A DNA stretch of 64,000 nucleotides from Rutstroemia sp. NJR-2017a BVV2 (lineage: Eukaryota; Ascomycota; Leotiomycetes; Helotiales; Rutstroemiaceae): NCBI GenBank assembly GCA_002946415.1, contig NJPS01000010.1, positions 1 to 64,000 on the forward strand, read 5' to 3'. The notes below the pieces were generated by a model. It worked only from the letters and a program-made list of their open reading frames with translations, did no database searches and was not told the origin of the DNA. Positions 21,903 to 33,545 of the stretch are shown here, one piece after another (position 1 is the first letter of the stretch; each line of letters begins with the position of its first letter). A program made the translations under genes and the position numbers.

Positions 21903-22744
21903 ATTGAATTAGAGGTATCTTTCATCATTATCATCTCCTCCTCTCGACCTTGGCTCTGATCGAGCTAGAGACGATGGTGAAAGATTCCTGGTCTTGTTTG
22001 TACGGTTCTTGGCTTGTACTTAACAACGCCCGGTCGACTTGATATATCGTATAGCTACCTATAATATGGTATCGATATATAGCTATAGGATAGTTTGCTT
22101 ATGCAGATCATTGGTCTTGATTTACGCTCCTGTTCCTCCCCCTATCTCAGTCCCGCAGCTGATGCTGATGGTGACAGCGATGTCGGCGCTAGGCTTAATC
22201 CCAATATTACCCCAGTAGCAGATGGGCCACCGAGTATATTCACAACGACTCCGATCAATCGTGATGCTCTGTAGTCCACAGCTTCATATAATCGGGATCA
22301 GTTACTAAGGTCTGGTTACTAATACTTGGAATAATTCAGTAACCGGATATTGTATACCGTATTGGTGCAGATTGGTGACTTGCAGGTGTTACCGTATATC
22401 AATCTAATACTTATCTTCCTTCGTCGGATTGCGATTCTTTCATAGTATTGATACTTATCTCCTCTAGATTTTCCTGGATACGATTGGTAGGATTTCTCAA
22501 TGCTCTCATAGTACATATAGCAGTATCGGACTTCACGAATGATAATCTGGCATGCACGCTCGAGAAGATACCGCTATCTGAGGACTGTCGTTTGCCAATG
22601 CCTTTTACCTAGCCTCGTTTTTTGATGCGGCCGGTGGGGAGGTTGATTGATTGATTGATTGATTATATTATATACAGATCCAGCAGTCCGAAGGCTGCTA
22701 TAGAAGGGCTCACCCGGCTATAGGTCAAACTAGACTATAGGTCA
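21903..22744. other. Spacer with (TTGA)n microsatellite, no gene recognised
   Basis: Mixed-GC sequence. A TTGA microsatellite of about five units lies at 22,643-22,664, and short duplicated ACTATAGGTCA words lie at 22,718-22,743, just before the abrupt change to AT-rich DNA. A 65-codon minus frame at 22,319-22,516 has no recognisable features. Confidence 0.5.
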
Positions 22745-23469
22745 CCTAATTTTGTACTGTTTTCTAAATATAAATACCCACAACTACATTTAAAATCCAT
22801 TTATATCCTCAAAAATAACTAAAGTGAATATGTAGAATCAAATAGTATCAATTAAAAGTCCTAATTATAATATAGTAGTAGTACCCCGAATTAAATATCC
22901 AAAAATCAGTTGAATTTGTCGCCAAAACCATCAAAACCCTATCAAAATAAGGTAAAATCAAGACAATTTATAAACCAATTTTTTTTTATCAATAATAGTA
23001 ATATCTTCTTAATCTAGTAAAAATAATATTATTCCGATTTGTTCTAGTATTCTCTAGTTTTCTAAGTCTTTTTAATTACTCTATTATATAAACTTTATAT
23101 TTCTATCTTATCTAAAGTAGATTTTCCTCCTTTTTCGGTAATTTTTCTCTTATTTCGATTTTGAGGTTTCGACTAATATAGTTTTATAGGTTTTGAAAAT
23201 ATATTTGATAGCTCTAAAGACTTAAGAGAATATAATAGATCGATTATAGTTAAGAGATTAAAATATATTTATTTAGAAGATTCTATTTCTATTATAGACT
23301 GTTTTGAGAGTAATTTAGAATAGGCTTTAGAAGGAGATTTGGAATATAGTTTAGAAAGTGATTTAGAATATAATTTAGAAGATATTGTTATTATTAGAGT
23401 TTCCGAAAAAGGTAATTTAGCTTATAGTCGAAATACTATCTTTTCTCATTCTTCTTTTTCAATCTATTA

Positions 23470-25080
23470 TAATATTAATAGATATTTCGATTTGTTTTTC
23501 TTGATCTAAGCTCTTTTATCTTGCTATTGAATATAGATACTATATAGCTATATTATATTTTTGAAGAATATTTTAATTTCTTTCTTAAGTTTCTTCTTTC
23601 TTTTATACTTCTATCGAGCTTCTTGATAATTTATATCCAATATATAAATATTATCTTTCTTTATATCTTCGAAGATATTTTTATTTTTTCGTTATTTCTT
23701 TTATTCTTTAGTTTTCTATACTTTATATATAGTGTCGAAATTATATTATATAGTTATAACTTGGATAAATATCTTTCTACTATCTTTCTTAATCTTTTTT
23801 AAATATTATTGGAAATCAAAAGCTAGTTTAATATCTAAAGAAAGGCTTTTCAGTTTAGTATCGATTAGATTAATTACTTCGTCGATCTAGATAATATTTG
23901 CAAATATTTAAAAAGTATATAAATACTCTTTTAAAAAAGTAGTAAATTGATTTATAATTTAAGATATATCGAATAAATTATCTATTTTATCTACTTTTAT
24001 AATTGCTTATCTTTCAACTTGATTCTAATATTCAATCGAAGTATCTTTATAGTTAATTCGAATAATCTTTTTTAGATTAAAAAGATTTAATCTATATTTA
24101 CTTTATTTACTATTAATATTCTTTGAGGTAAATACTAGCTTAATTATAGATATTATAACTTTCAGAAAATCGATTTTATCAATAATATAATTAATATATT
24201 GGAATTCTATTAAATTATATAGAATATATTTATAATAAGTTGAAAGAGATATAAAAAGAGAAATATCCAATAGTTAAAGGAAATAGATAATATAAAGAGG
24301 TAAATATAGAAAGATAATTTTATACTTTATATAGAAATTAATTACTTCAAAACTAATATATAAAGAATACCTATTAAATAATATTATATAGTATTCTCTC
24401 TTTTGAGTTTTATAAGACTATAGTTCGAATATATATTCAAACTAATTGATATCGATTATATTATTAGTCTAGTTATTTATAGAAAAAGCAATAATTTCTC
24501 TTTTAGATAAATAATTTAGTTATTAGAGATTATATTTAATTTCTTTGAATATAGTATAGAGAGGTAAATATCAATTATCTCTAAAGATATAAAAAATTAA
24601 AATACTCTATTTTCTATTTCTATTTTAGATAATATAAGACTTTATATCTTTCTTTATTATATTTATTATTATCTTCTTTTTTCCAATTATATCTATTATT
24701 ACTCCTTTCTTATCTATATTATAGATATCGGTTTATTCTACTTTATATTTAGCTTTAATATCTATAAAAAGTTGAAAATAATATCAAACAATCTCCTTAT
24801 TTTGTATTATTGCTTGTTATTTATCTAAAGATAGAATATATTTTGATTTGAATTAAGGATATCAATTCAACTATTTCTATATCTAATTAACTTCTAAATT
24901 AATAAGATCTTTTTTTATAATTAATATTTCTTTAGCAAATATTCTTAGTTAATAGATCTATATTAGCTATCTTTATTTTTCTAATTATATATATTATTCT
25001 ATAAAAATCTCTTTTTCAATTAGGAATAATTATTATATATTGCTATTAATATCGAATTATAAAGAAACCTCTTTTAGCTA
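23470..25080 (-). mobile_element. Pogo/Fot1-like DNA transposon, transposase relic
   Basis: One minus-strand frame reads through RIP-type stops. In order: a CENP-B-type helix-turn-helix region (about 25,070-24,790, with YPQFKSKYILSLDK), DIYNIDKKGVIID (about 24,730-24,690; family pattern N-x-DEKG, first catalytic Asp), TNNIIDI.QFEYIFEL (about 24,460; family pattern WTN), LFNRYSLYIS (about 24,380; family pattern LLDGHxSH, second Asp now Asn), YLPLYIIYFL.LLDISLF (about 24,300-24,250; family pattern PPHxTHxLQPLD) and LNLFNLKKIIRINY (about 24,080; family pattern GLxPFNP). The Asp-to-Asn, Gly-to-Arg and His-to-Tyr changes each need one transition, so it is inactive. Terminal inverted repeats were not located, so element ends are unknown. 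Confidence 0.75.
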
Positions 25081-26129
25081 ATATTGAAATATCGATAAAT
25101 GGATTCCAAATATTTTATATACTTTTTTCTAAAAGAGAACTATATTTTATAAATCTAATTAATATAGATATAAAGCAATTATATTATATAGATATTATTT
25201 AAATAGAATATCGAGTTTATAAAATCTAAATAAATTTATTATTAATTTTCGATATTATTTCGATTTTATAAGTTTTTTCGACTTATTTATCTCTATTCTA
25301 TTTATAAGAATACTTTTGGTTTTCGCTATAATAGATTTAAGTAAACTGAATCAAATAATATTAATTATTTAATAATTAGAAATATAGTTATTAAGTAAAA
25401 TAATTTTTGGTAAATAAAAGTAAGTAACCTATAATCTAATTTAATCTATAGCTAGATTAGCTCTTCTACCGAAATAATCTAGTTTTGGTATAATTATCGA
25501 AATATACTTAATTATAATTAGTATTTGTATTTCCCTTTATTACTTTATAGTAATTAGTAATTTCCTTTATTAGATAATTTAGCTTCTATCTATAATTATA
25601 TATATAAATATAAAAAAGAATACTTTATTCAATCTTCTAGAATAAAACCTAACTTCTTAGCTATTATTAGTATTAACTATCTTATATTTCTATATCTTTA
25701 GTTTTCTTCTAGTATTCTACTTTATCTTTCTATATTATATTATATCTTCTAAATTATCTAAGAAGATATATTTGTTTTATAAATTATATAACTTTAGTAA
25801 CTAATTTTGATTTATTTAAAATTATCTTCAAGTTTATTTATCTTTGGATATCAAATTCCCTCTATTATAGATTCCAATATTTTCGGTATCTAAATAGAAT
25901 ATAATTAATAGTTTATTGTTTTTTACTATAGTTATATCTTAGATTATCGAATTCTGGAATCTTTCTTTTCTATAAATAATTTTTCAATCTAATTTTCTTA
26001 ATTTATATTTAGATAAACAAAATATTTTATTATTTCTTCAATCTATAATATAGATAAAGGATTTTATAGATAAATTCTTAGATATATTTATAGAAAGTTC
26101 TTCTTCTTTATTCGAACTTTTATTAGTCT

Positions 26130-26650
26130 ATTTATTTTGTTCTTATATATTTTATAATCTATATTTTAAAAGTTGTTTATAAATAATATATCTTTATTTA
26201 TATAATACTCGAATTTCTTTGATAAGTTCTTAAAAATTATTTAATTATAGTTTTGGTTACTTTATCTATTACTTTATTTTTCTAGATATTTTTATAAATC
26301 GGGATCTATCTTATTTCAACTTATATTCTTCAGAATTTTTGTAATTTATTTATTAGTTATATTATTTCTATTATAATATATATATCTAAGTTACTAATCA
26401 GAGTTTGAAATATCTTAATAACTATTTAGTTATCTATAAAGATAATTAATTTATCTTTCTTATTTTCTTTTTTTATATTTTTATCTATAATCTCGAGAAC
26501 TAACTTGATACTTTGTAGCTCTACTATATATATTATCGAGATTTCGTTATTTTCTATATATATTATCTTTATAAATCTAGTTAAAAACGATACTACTATA
26601 GCTCCTATCTGATTATTGATATTACTATTATTTATATAGATAAAAATATA
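26130..26650 (-). mobile_element. LINE (Tad1-like) RNase H domain relic
   Basis: A minus-strand frame contains NNSNINNQIGAIVVSFLTRF (about 26,625-26,570), ELQSIKLVLEI (about 26,520), KLIIFIDNQIVIKIFQTLI (about 26,440) and VEIRQIPIYKNIQKNKVIDK (about 26,310-26,250). These match the order of an LTR-less retroelement RNase H: D-G-S start, E in AELQ, D in TDNQ, and WIPAHxGIxGNExAD at the end. The first catalytic Asp (YTDGS) is Asn here, a G-to-A change; the Glu and the last two Asp are retained. I could not recognise the expected reverse transcriptase upstream, because the ankyrin-repeat relic begins within 1.3 kb. This is probably a 5'-truncated 3' end. Confidence 0.65.
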
Positions 26651-27929
26651 ATTTAAAAAGTATTTGAGAAATTCTTTATACTAGTTCTTAGTTATTTCTA
26701 AGTTTGAAGTAATCCTGATATTTGATCTCTATTATTATAATAATATAATATATATTCTTTTTGTAGTAGTTACTACTTTTCTACTTTTTACTTAGATTTA
26801 TTTAGAGAATCCTCCAATTATAGTTATCTTCGATATTATCCAAGATTATTTTTATTAAGATATTATAACTTCGAGTAATATTTATATAAATTTTGTAATA
26901 ATTTAGAATATTTTATTAACTAATTTCAATTTATAGATTTATCTTCTATTATCTAATACTACTAAAGTAAATCTAATATTTCTTCTAGAATCTCTTTATT
27001 AAAATATTATATAAGTTAACTATTAGAAATTTTTACTATATTAAGAGAAACTATAATAACTTACTAACCGATATTACTACTTCGATAATAAAATCTACAA
27101 ATATAATATCTATTAGTAATAGTATTATAATATCTTTTCTTATTCAATCTAGTATAACTATTAGTTATAACTTATTCTATATTATGAAATTAGGAAACGA
27201 TTATATAAGAATACTTTCGAAATTCGATCTCTTATTGATATAATTCTATATATAGAACTCTATAGTAGATAATACCTATATAGAACTATAGCTCGATATA
27301 TATATTTATATAAAAATAAAGTTTTATTATATTTACAATTACCAAGATTAGTAATATATTAGTAACTATAATAACTATTAAGAATGAAATCTTAACCTTT
27401 ATCCTAATATAGATAGGAATAGTAATAAATTATAATACTTTCTATTTAGTGAAATTAGATAATAAATATAATACTATTATTTTATCAAAGGGAATTTCGT
27501 TCTCGAACTTCTATTATTAGAATTCGATTATAAGAAGTAATTATAGATTACTTTAGTTAGATATATATATTTGTATTAATATTATTAAGAAAATAATAAA
27601 TATTTCTCCTATTTTTATATAAAAGCTGATAATAATAATAGCTGGAAATAGAATTATAATATTAATATCTATTTAGATAGATATAACTACCAATTATAAA
27701 AAGTTTCATTTAATAGTTTCAGATAATAAATATAAAGTTATTACTATAAATATAAAGATTATATTAACGAATTTCTATAAATATAATCTAGATATTAGAA
27801 GTACTTATAGAAATCTTTAGTTAGAATACTATATTTATATTGGAGTATAAAGTATAATAGATAGTTATTCTAGTAAATTCAAAAATATAGATAATCTTTA
27901 TCTTTAAATAAATAATATTAATATTATTA

Positions 27930-29880
27930 CTAACCCTAATCTAGTATAATACTCCAGATATCAATATTGATTTTTCTTCCGAGATTATTTATAGTTTTAA
28001 TATTAACTTCTTTTTTAATAAGTTCCAATATAACTTCTTATCTTAGTAGAGCTATTTTATATTTTACTATATATCTCAGAAAGATAGTTTTATCTATATT
28101 ATCTCTAACTTCGATATTTATTCTTTTATCTAAGAGAATAGATATAAAATCGAAATCTATTAGTTTATAATCTAAAGTAAGATATAAAGATATATCTATT
28201 ATACTATTTATTTATTTTGTAGATAATAATCTTTTGTAGATCTGAAATATAGAATTTCCTAGAACTACTAAAATTATTTATCTATTTATATTAGCTTCTT
28301 TTTCTAGTAATAATTCGATAAAATCAATTTTGTTTAAAAAGAAACTAGTAATTACAAAATAAAGAAATATAAAGCTATTATTAGTATATTTATTGATATC
28401 TATTTCTTAGATAAATAGAAGAGTTATTATATCAATATTTATCTAAACTAATTTATAGATAGTAGAATGAAGAATAGTAAAACTAATTACTAATCTAACT
28501 TCTAATAATTTAGAATCCGAATAAGAAAAAAGAACTTTTATTTAGATAAATTAATAGTTAGTTAAATATTTATTAGAAAATATAATATAGATAAGTAAAA
28601 CTTGAAATAAGTTAGAAAGTAAATTTTATAGAATACTTGATTATAACAAATAGATAGAGATCTTATTATAATAATATTATCCTAATATATTATAAGATAA
28701 AGTGAACTTTCTCCTTATTTAATTATAATAGAAATATCGGCTTTATAATTCAAAAGGTATTTAATAATATATTTATAAATAGATATTAGATTATCTATTA
28801 ATATATATAAAACTATATATTCTTATTTATCAATTTGTTTAATTTTTGTATTATTATTAATAAATATTTTTGCAAAGTAGATATTATTTACTAGAATTAT
28901 CTGAAATAGTAATATCTATTTATCTTTATCTTTTATATTGATATTCGATTTCTTTTCTAATAATATATCAAAAATTTCTTTTATTTATAATCCTATTTAT
29001 AAGATTTTATAAAGTGGAGTTATATCTTCAATTCTATATATCTCTTTTCTAGTATTGATATTGGTTTTAGTATCGAGTAATAACTTAACAATTTTGATAT
29101 ATTTCTTTTTATCTTCTAGTATTTTACAAAGAACTAGATTAATAATATAATAGTTATCGAATTCCTCTTTATTATAAATTAACTATAAAAATATAGTTTT
29201 TATAAATTATATCTCGATTTCTCGATTATAAAAGATAATCTCGATAATTTCAATTTATTATCTTATAACTATAATTTATAATATTTCTCTAATAGTTTTA
29301 TTTTTCGAAACTTTATCTTCAAATACTATTTTCTCGGCTTTATCAATATATAAGAATATAAAAATAATATAGTCCAATCTCCTAACTTCGGCTATTATAT
29401 AAAACGATTTCGTTATTAAATAACCCGAATTCTCTACCAAAAATCTCAGAACCTCGAGATAACTATTCTAAATTACTAAATTCAAAGAATTTGTTTTCTC
29501 TATTAGATCTAAATAGTAATTTGGTACTTCAAGATCTGAATCTATACTAGAAGATATTAATAAATATATAGTAAATAGATTATTTACTTTAATAGTAATT
29601 TGAAGAGATATATAATTCTATAGATTCTATATATTAATTAAATTATAAGATTAACTAAATAAAGTTTTTAGTTTGGTAGTATTTTTATTAGATATTATAA
29701 TATAAATTAAAAGAAAATCTTCTTCTTTATCTAGAACAGAATTTATAATTCTGATTAATTATAAATTATATTAAATAACGATTATATTAGTTTTCCAGTA
29801 CTCGATATCAAGGTCCAGATTATATTTAAAAAGAATAAAGTTAATATTCTAGTAGAAACTTCTAGTTACGAAATAATTGA
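27930..29880 (-). pseudogene. Ankyrin-repeat protein, RIP-decayed
   Basis: A minus-strand frame shows repeated ankyrin-type units: NLVIQNSYLEVLRFLVEN (about 29,460), KYIKIVKLLLDTKTNINTRK (about 29,090), IKEIFDILLEKKSNINIKDK (about 28,950), IDFIELLLEKEANIN (about 28,290) and SILLDKRINIEVRDNIDKT (about 28,130). Each has the ...LLL..GA(N/D)IN... core, spaced by multiples of about 33 residues. The C-terminus is near 27,930. Many TAG/TAA stops sit at Q or W positions. Such proteins in fungi are often NLR C-terminal sensor parts or stand-alone repeats. No NACHT or NB-ARC motif is visible upstream, so the parent architecture is unknown. Confidence 0.7.
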
Positions 29881-30745
29881 AACTAGTTTCTCTATACTCT
29901 AAACTCTCTATCTATAAATATATAACTCGAACTTATAACTAAATTATATAGAAAGAGGTTTCTATAATTTATATAATAAAGATAATATAGGATTTTGTTA
30001 TTATTTTAATTCTATAATCTTAGTTATAATACTAGCTCTTCCAAGTTTAATAACTATTATATTAAGTAAGATATATATATAGACTAACTATTATTAGTAT
30101 AATTATTTAATTTATATATTTATAATCTTTATTATTAATAAGTTCTTCTATCTATATTATCTTAAGTAATTATTTCAATAAAAATTATTAGATATAGATA
30201 TTTTGATTATACTATCTCGACTTATTATATAATACTTTATATAACTAGTTTTAAAAATCCGAACTTTTTAAAAACATTATTTTTTATAATTTCACTTTTT
30301 CAAAAATCTTACTTCTTTAATAACTTTTTTATTATAAGCTCTATAATAATAAATACTAGTTTATTTAATAGCTCTTTTTAAATACTATCTTTTTATATAT
30401 CACTTTTTTATCTTATCTTAAAAAATAAATTAATTAATCAAGAATTGTTAAAAAGTGAGAAAAAGTAAGAAAACCAACTTTTGTTAAACCGAGGTTTATT
30501 TTCGAACCCTAAAATTAATTATTTTGCCCTCTAAATTTGAGATTACTTTCTATATCTTTAGAAAGATTATACTTTTTTTTAATTGATAGATACTATAGTA
30601 ATTAAACTTGCAATCAAATATAATTAAAACCCAATATATAGTTGTTGAGTTAATTGAGGGTACAAAGTAGGATTAATAGTGATTTTTGAAAAGTGATATT
30701 TTTAAAATTTAAGGTTTTTAAAGCCAGTTATGCAAAGCGTTGTAT

Positions 30746-30850
30746 TGTCTCCACCTTAACTAATCGCACTGCCTCCACCTCAACCTACCGCACTGCCTCC
30801 ACCTCAACTAATCGCACTGTCTCCACATCGACCTACCGCATTATGTCTCC
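30746..30850. repeat. 24-bp tandem repeat with alternating variants
   Basis: Four 24-bp units (pattern TG[CT]CTCCACCTCAAC...CGCAC) run from 30,746 to about 30,841, followed by a partial unit. Units 1 and 3 carry CTAATCGCAC and units 2 and 4 carry CCTACCGCA(C/T), giving a 48-bp higher-order period. The array begins exactly where the AT isochore ends, about 300 bp upstream of the NLR-like gene start. Confidence 0.85.
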
Positions 30851-31137
30851 TAGCCTATAGGTTTCGACTTCGATGATATACTTATAGGAAAGAGACAGTG
30901 TCGCCTTAGCTTGGTATCGGCATTTTCCAATGCAGGTTCAAGGACGACGCTGAATGAGTTTGATCAGCGAGCGGCGGTGATACTACGCATCATTCATGGT
31001 ATAAGCAGCAATTACTACACCCTCTCACTCTGCCTCGTGATCGAGCATACGTAAGGGCGAACCCTGACAGGCACTTAGGAACCTTTAACCTCATCTGACT
31101 TGCTTTCAGCTAGAGCTTACGTTTAGGTTTTGAGAAT

Positions 31138-31884
31138 ATGGCACGTCACGACTATAGAAGATGGTTGATACTTTTCGACACCGTACCGGAAGCCAGCCGG
31201 AGAGAAGAGTTTAAAACCTCAGTATACCAACACCTTACAGTGTACTGCACAGGGAACGACCTTGATACGCTTATGGCCGCCAACAACAGTTGGATAAAGG
31301 AACTGTTGACCCCAAACTCTAACTTCGAGGCCATGCTCGCCGCCTATCACGCAGATCCAAATAGCATGACGTTGAAACTGAGCGATGTTGTAAAGATAAT
31401 GGCAGCCACTATTATCGCCGTGGCATGGCAAAAGCATATGAGGGGCTTCGTTACACGATATCAGGAAGAGGCTGGAGGGGTTCGGCATGACAAGGATGGG
31501 AATGACGGGGAGGTGAATGACGAGGAATTTGAGGAAATTTTTCGAGCGTTCCGAACGGCCTTAGAAGAGTTACGCTATAATACTCTGTGGCAGGCATTCG
31601 GTCCGCAGATAGGGTTGTTCGCCCTTAAAGCCGGCTGTCCAGCGGTCTCAGACGACCCGCTGGACAGTATTGAGGCACTCCGAACATACATCCACACAAA
31701 TTCGGGAGCTGCATTTGTCGAGTGCCAAGCACGACGCCCTGCAAAACGTGGAGACTTCGAAATAGCCGTCATCTGCGCCCTCACCCTGGAGGCTAATGCT
31801 GTGGACGCTCTCTTCGACGAGTACTGGAACGAAGACGGAAACCTTTACGAATTCTATCTTAATTATAATATAATCAGATTTTAG
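31138..31884 (+). pseudogene. Fungal NLR N-terminus cut inside a PNP_UDP domain
   Basis: A frame of 248 residues with normal GC and no RIP stops. Residues 1-200 are helical, with an acidic hinge at 115-135. From residue 206 it reads FEIAVICALTLEANAVDALF, the characteristic start of the purine nucleoside phosphorylase-like (PNP_UDP) domain at the N-terminal side of many fungal NLR proteins, which act in allorecognition and programmed cell death. The homologous part stops at about residue 237 (about 31,850). The last ~10 residues are encoded by extremely AT-rich DNA, so the ORF end at 31,884 is accidental. The nucleotide-binding and repeat domains are absent. I infer truncation by insertion or rearrangement at about 31,850. 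Confidence 0.7.
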
Positions 31885-33120
31885 AATTAGTATTTTATTT
31901 ATATATTATATATTCCAAAATCAAAATAAATATTATAATATAAATTATATATAATTTATCTTATAAATAAAAATTATTATATTTTAATAATATTATATTT
32001 CAAAATATAAAATATTATTAAAATAGAATATATATCTTTATATAAAAATAAATTCTTTAAATAAATTCTTTTTATTATTATTATTATATTTCTATTTAAT
32101 TAATATTAAAATTTATTAAATATATTTTTATTTTATTTATTTTTATATTATATATTATAATTATAATTATATATAAATTAAAAGTTTTAAATTTAGAAAA
32201 TAATTATTTATATTTGAAAAACTAATTTATTATATTTAAATAATATAATATATATATCTATATTAATATAAATATATATAAATAAAAGATATTTTATAAT
32301 ATAAATATATTTAGAAATTTTTTCTTTTTGATAAAATTCTTAATTATTTTAATTATTCTAATTAGTTTAATTAATTAGAATAATTAGAAAAATTAAAATA
32401 ATAAAGAATAAAAATTTATATAATTAAATAATTTTCTTTAATATATAGAATTTTATATTTTTATATTAATAAAGAGTTAAATATATAAATTATAAAGTAA
32501 TAATTAATTTATTTTTTTAAATAAACTTTTATATTTATATTTATATATTTAGTAAATTCGGATATAATTATAAAAATAAAAAAGTTAAATTATAAAGTTA
32601 TTATTACTAATTTGAAATTATTATAATTATTATTATTAAATAATAATAATCTCTATTTAATATTAAAAGATTTTTATCTATATACTAAATATAATAATTA
32701 TATATTAGATACTCAATTTTATAATATATATCTAATTCAATTATTATTTATTTATATATTATTATAATTATAATTAATTCTTTATATTGTGATATATATT
32801 ATATAAAAGAATTATAGATTTTAGAATTTCTAATTGAAGAATTAACTAAGTAGAAATTTATAAAGCTTTATATATAAGAAGAAGATATTTAATAATAAAT
32901 ATTGAGATTAGCTAACTTACTTATTAAGTATCTAATTAGCTATCCTCTTATATATATAAATCTTATTTTAGACTATTTAGACTCTTTTCGTGATATTCTT
33001 CATATATATAACTATTTTCAATAATAAATTTATAATAATATTATTATTTTTACTAATTATTAATATTCGATATTCTAATTATTTCTATATAATTTAGAAG
33101 ATAAATATTCGTAATTTTAA
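31860..33120. other. Extremely AT-rich insert between NLR fragment and HET gene
   Basis: About 1.26 kb consisting almost only of A and T. Several 60-base lines contain only about three G or C, well below the RIP-mutated repeats elsewhere in the window. It begins inside the NLR coding sequence and ends abruptly where normal GC resumes. Weak protein-like texture appears on the plus strand near 32,820-33,000 (EFLIEELTK), but no domain is recognisable. It may be an older RIP-saturated element; organelle-derived DNA is an alternative I cannot exclude. Confidence 0.7.
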
Positions 33121-33153
33121 TAGAACGAGTTTATAAAGCGGTGAAGGCCGTCA

Positions 33154-33196
33154 AAATAAGGTATTAATTAAATATAAATAATTAAGTACCTTATTT
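33154..33196. other. Imperfect hairpin near an AT/GC border
   Basis: The left arm 33,154-33,170 (AAATAAGGTATTAATTA) pairs with the right arm 33,179-33,196, the reverse complement with one extra base, around an 8-base loop. It lies about 30 bp inside the normal-GC side of the border. It could be the terminal hairpin of a small element; no CTRR end typical of Helitrons follows. Confidence 0.6.
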
Positions 33197-33545
33197 AAAT
33201 CTGCGCCTCCGGAGAAGCTTTCGTATTCAATAAAGAGCGAAGCGAAGCCACTTTAGACTAACTGGAATAAGCCGCCTGATGACCACCATCTGAAAAAATG
33301 GGCTCTATTCAAACGTCTGACTTCGGAACAGAAGGGCATGATATATATAGCGCCATTTCGTCTCTGCTCCGGACTCTCACCTACTTCGGTGCTTTCCTTG
33401 TCAAGTAAAACGCCGGCACTTCTTTCAAGACGTTGCTGCTCAGATCCCAGATTCTCCCGTCTTCCAGAAAACTGCGGTTGGTCCGGAGCGGATGCTGGGA
33501 GGCTCTACCAATCAGTCTTTTTGGTTCCGAGCGGTTGCATTAGAA

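Larger units (their letters stand above)
22745..30715. other. 8-kb AT isochore of RIP-degraded repeats
   Basis: GC content drops sharply at about 22,745 and recovers at about 30,715. Inside, decayed minus-strand coding sequence can be read for a pogo transposase, a LINE RNase H and an ankyrin-repeat protein (listed separately). 23,160-23,440 has a plus-strand acidic frame with a ~21-bp repeat (GATTTAGAATATA-like) at 23,335-23,385. 25,100-26,130, 26,650-27,925 and 29,900-30,715 hold nothing I can identify. Confidence 0.85.

Noticed and set aside
27967..28170. Plus-strand hydrophobic 67-codon frame
   Set aside because: The minus strand here encodes an ankyrin unit; the plus frame is its antisense shadow.
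33298..33408. Short plus-strand frame starting MGSIQTSDFGTEGHDIYSAI
   Set aside because: Only 36 codons, ends before the HET gene and has no link by a convincing intron; left unannotated.
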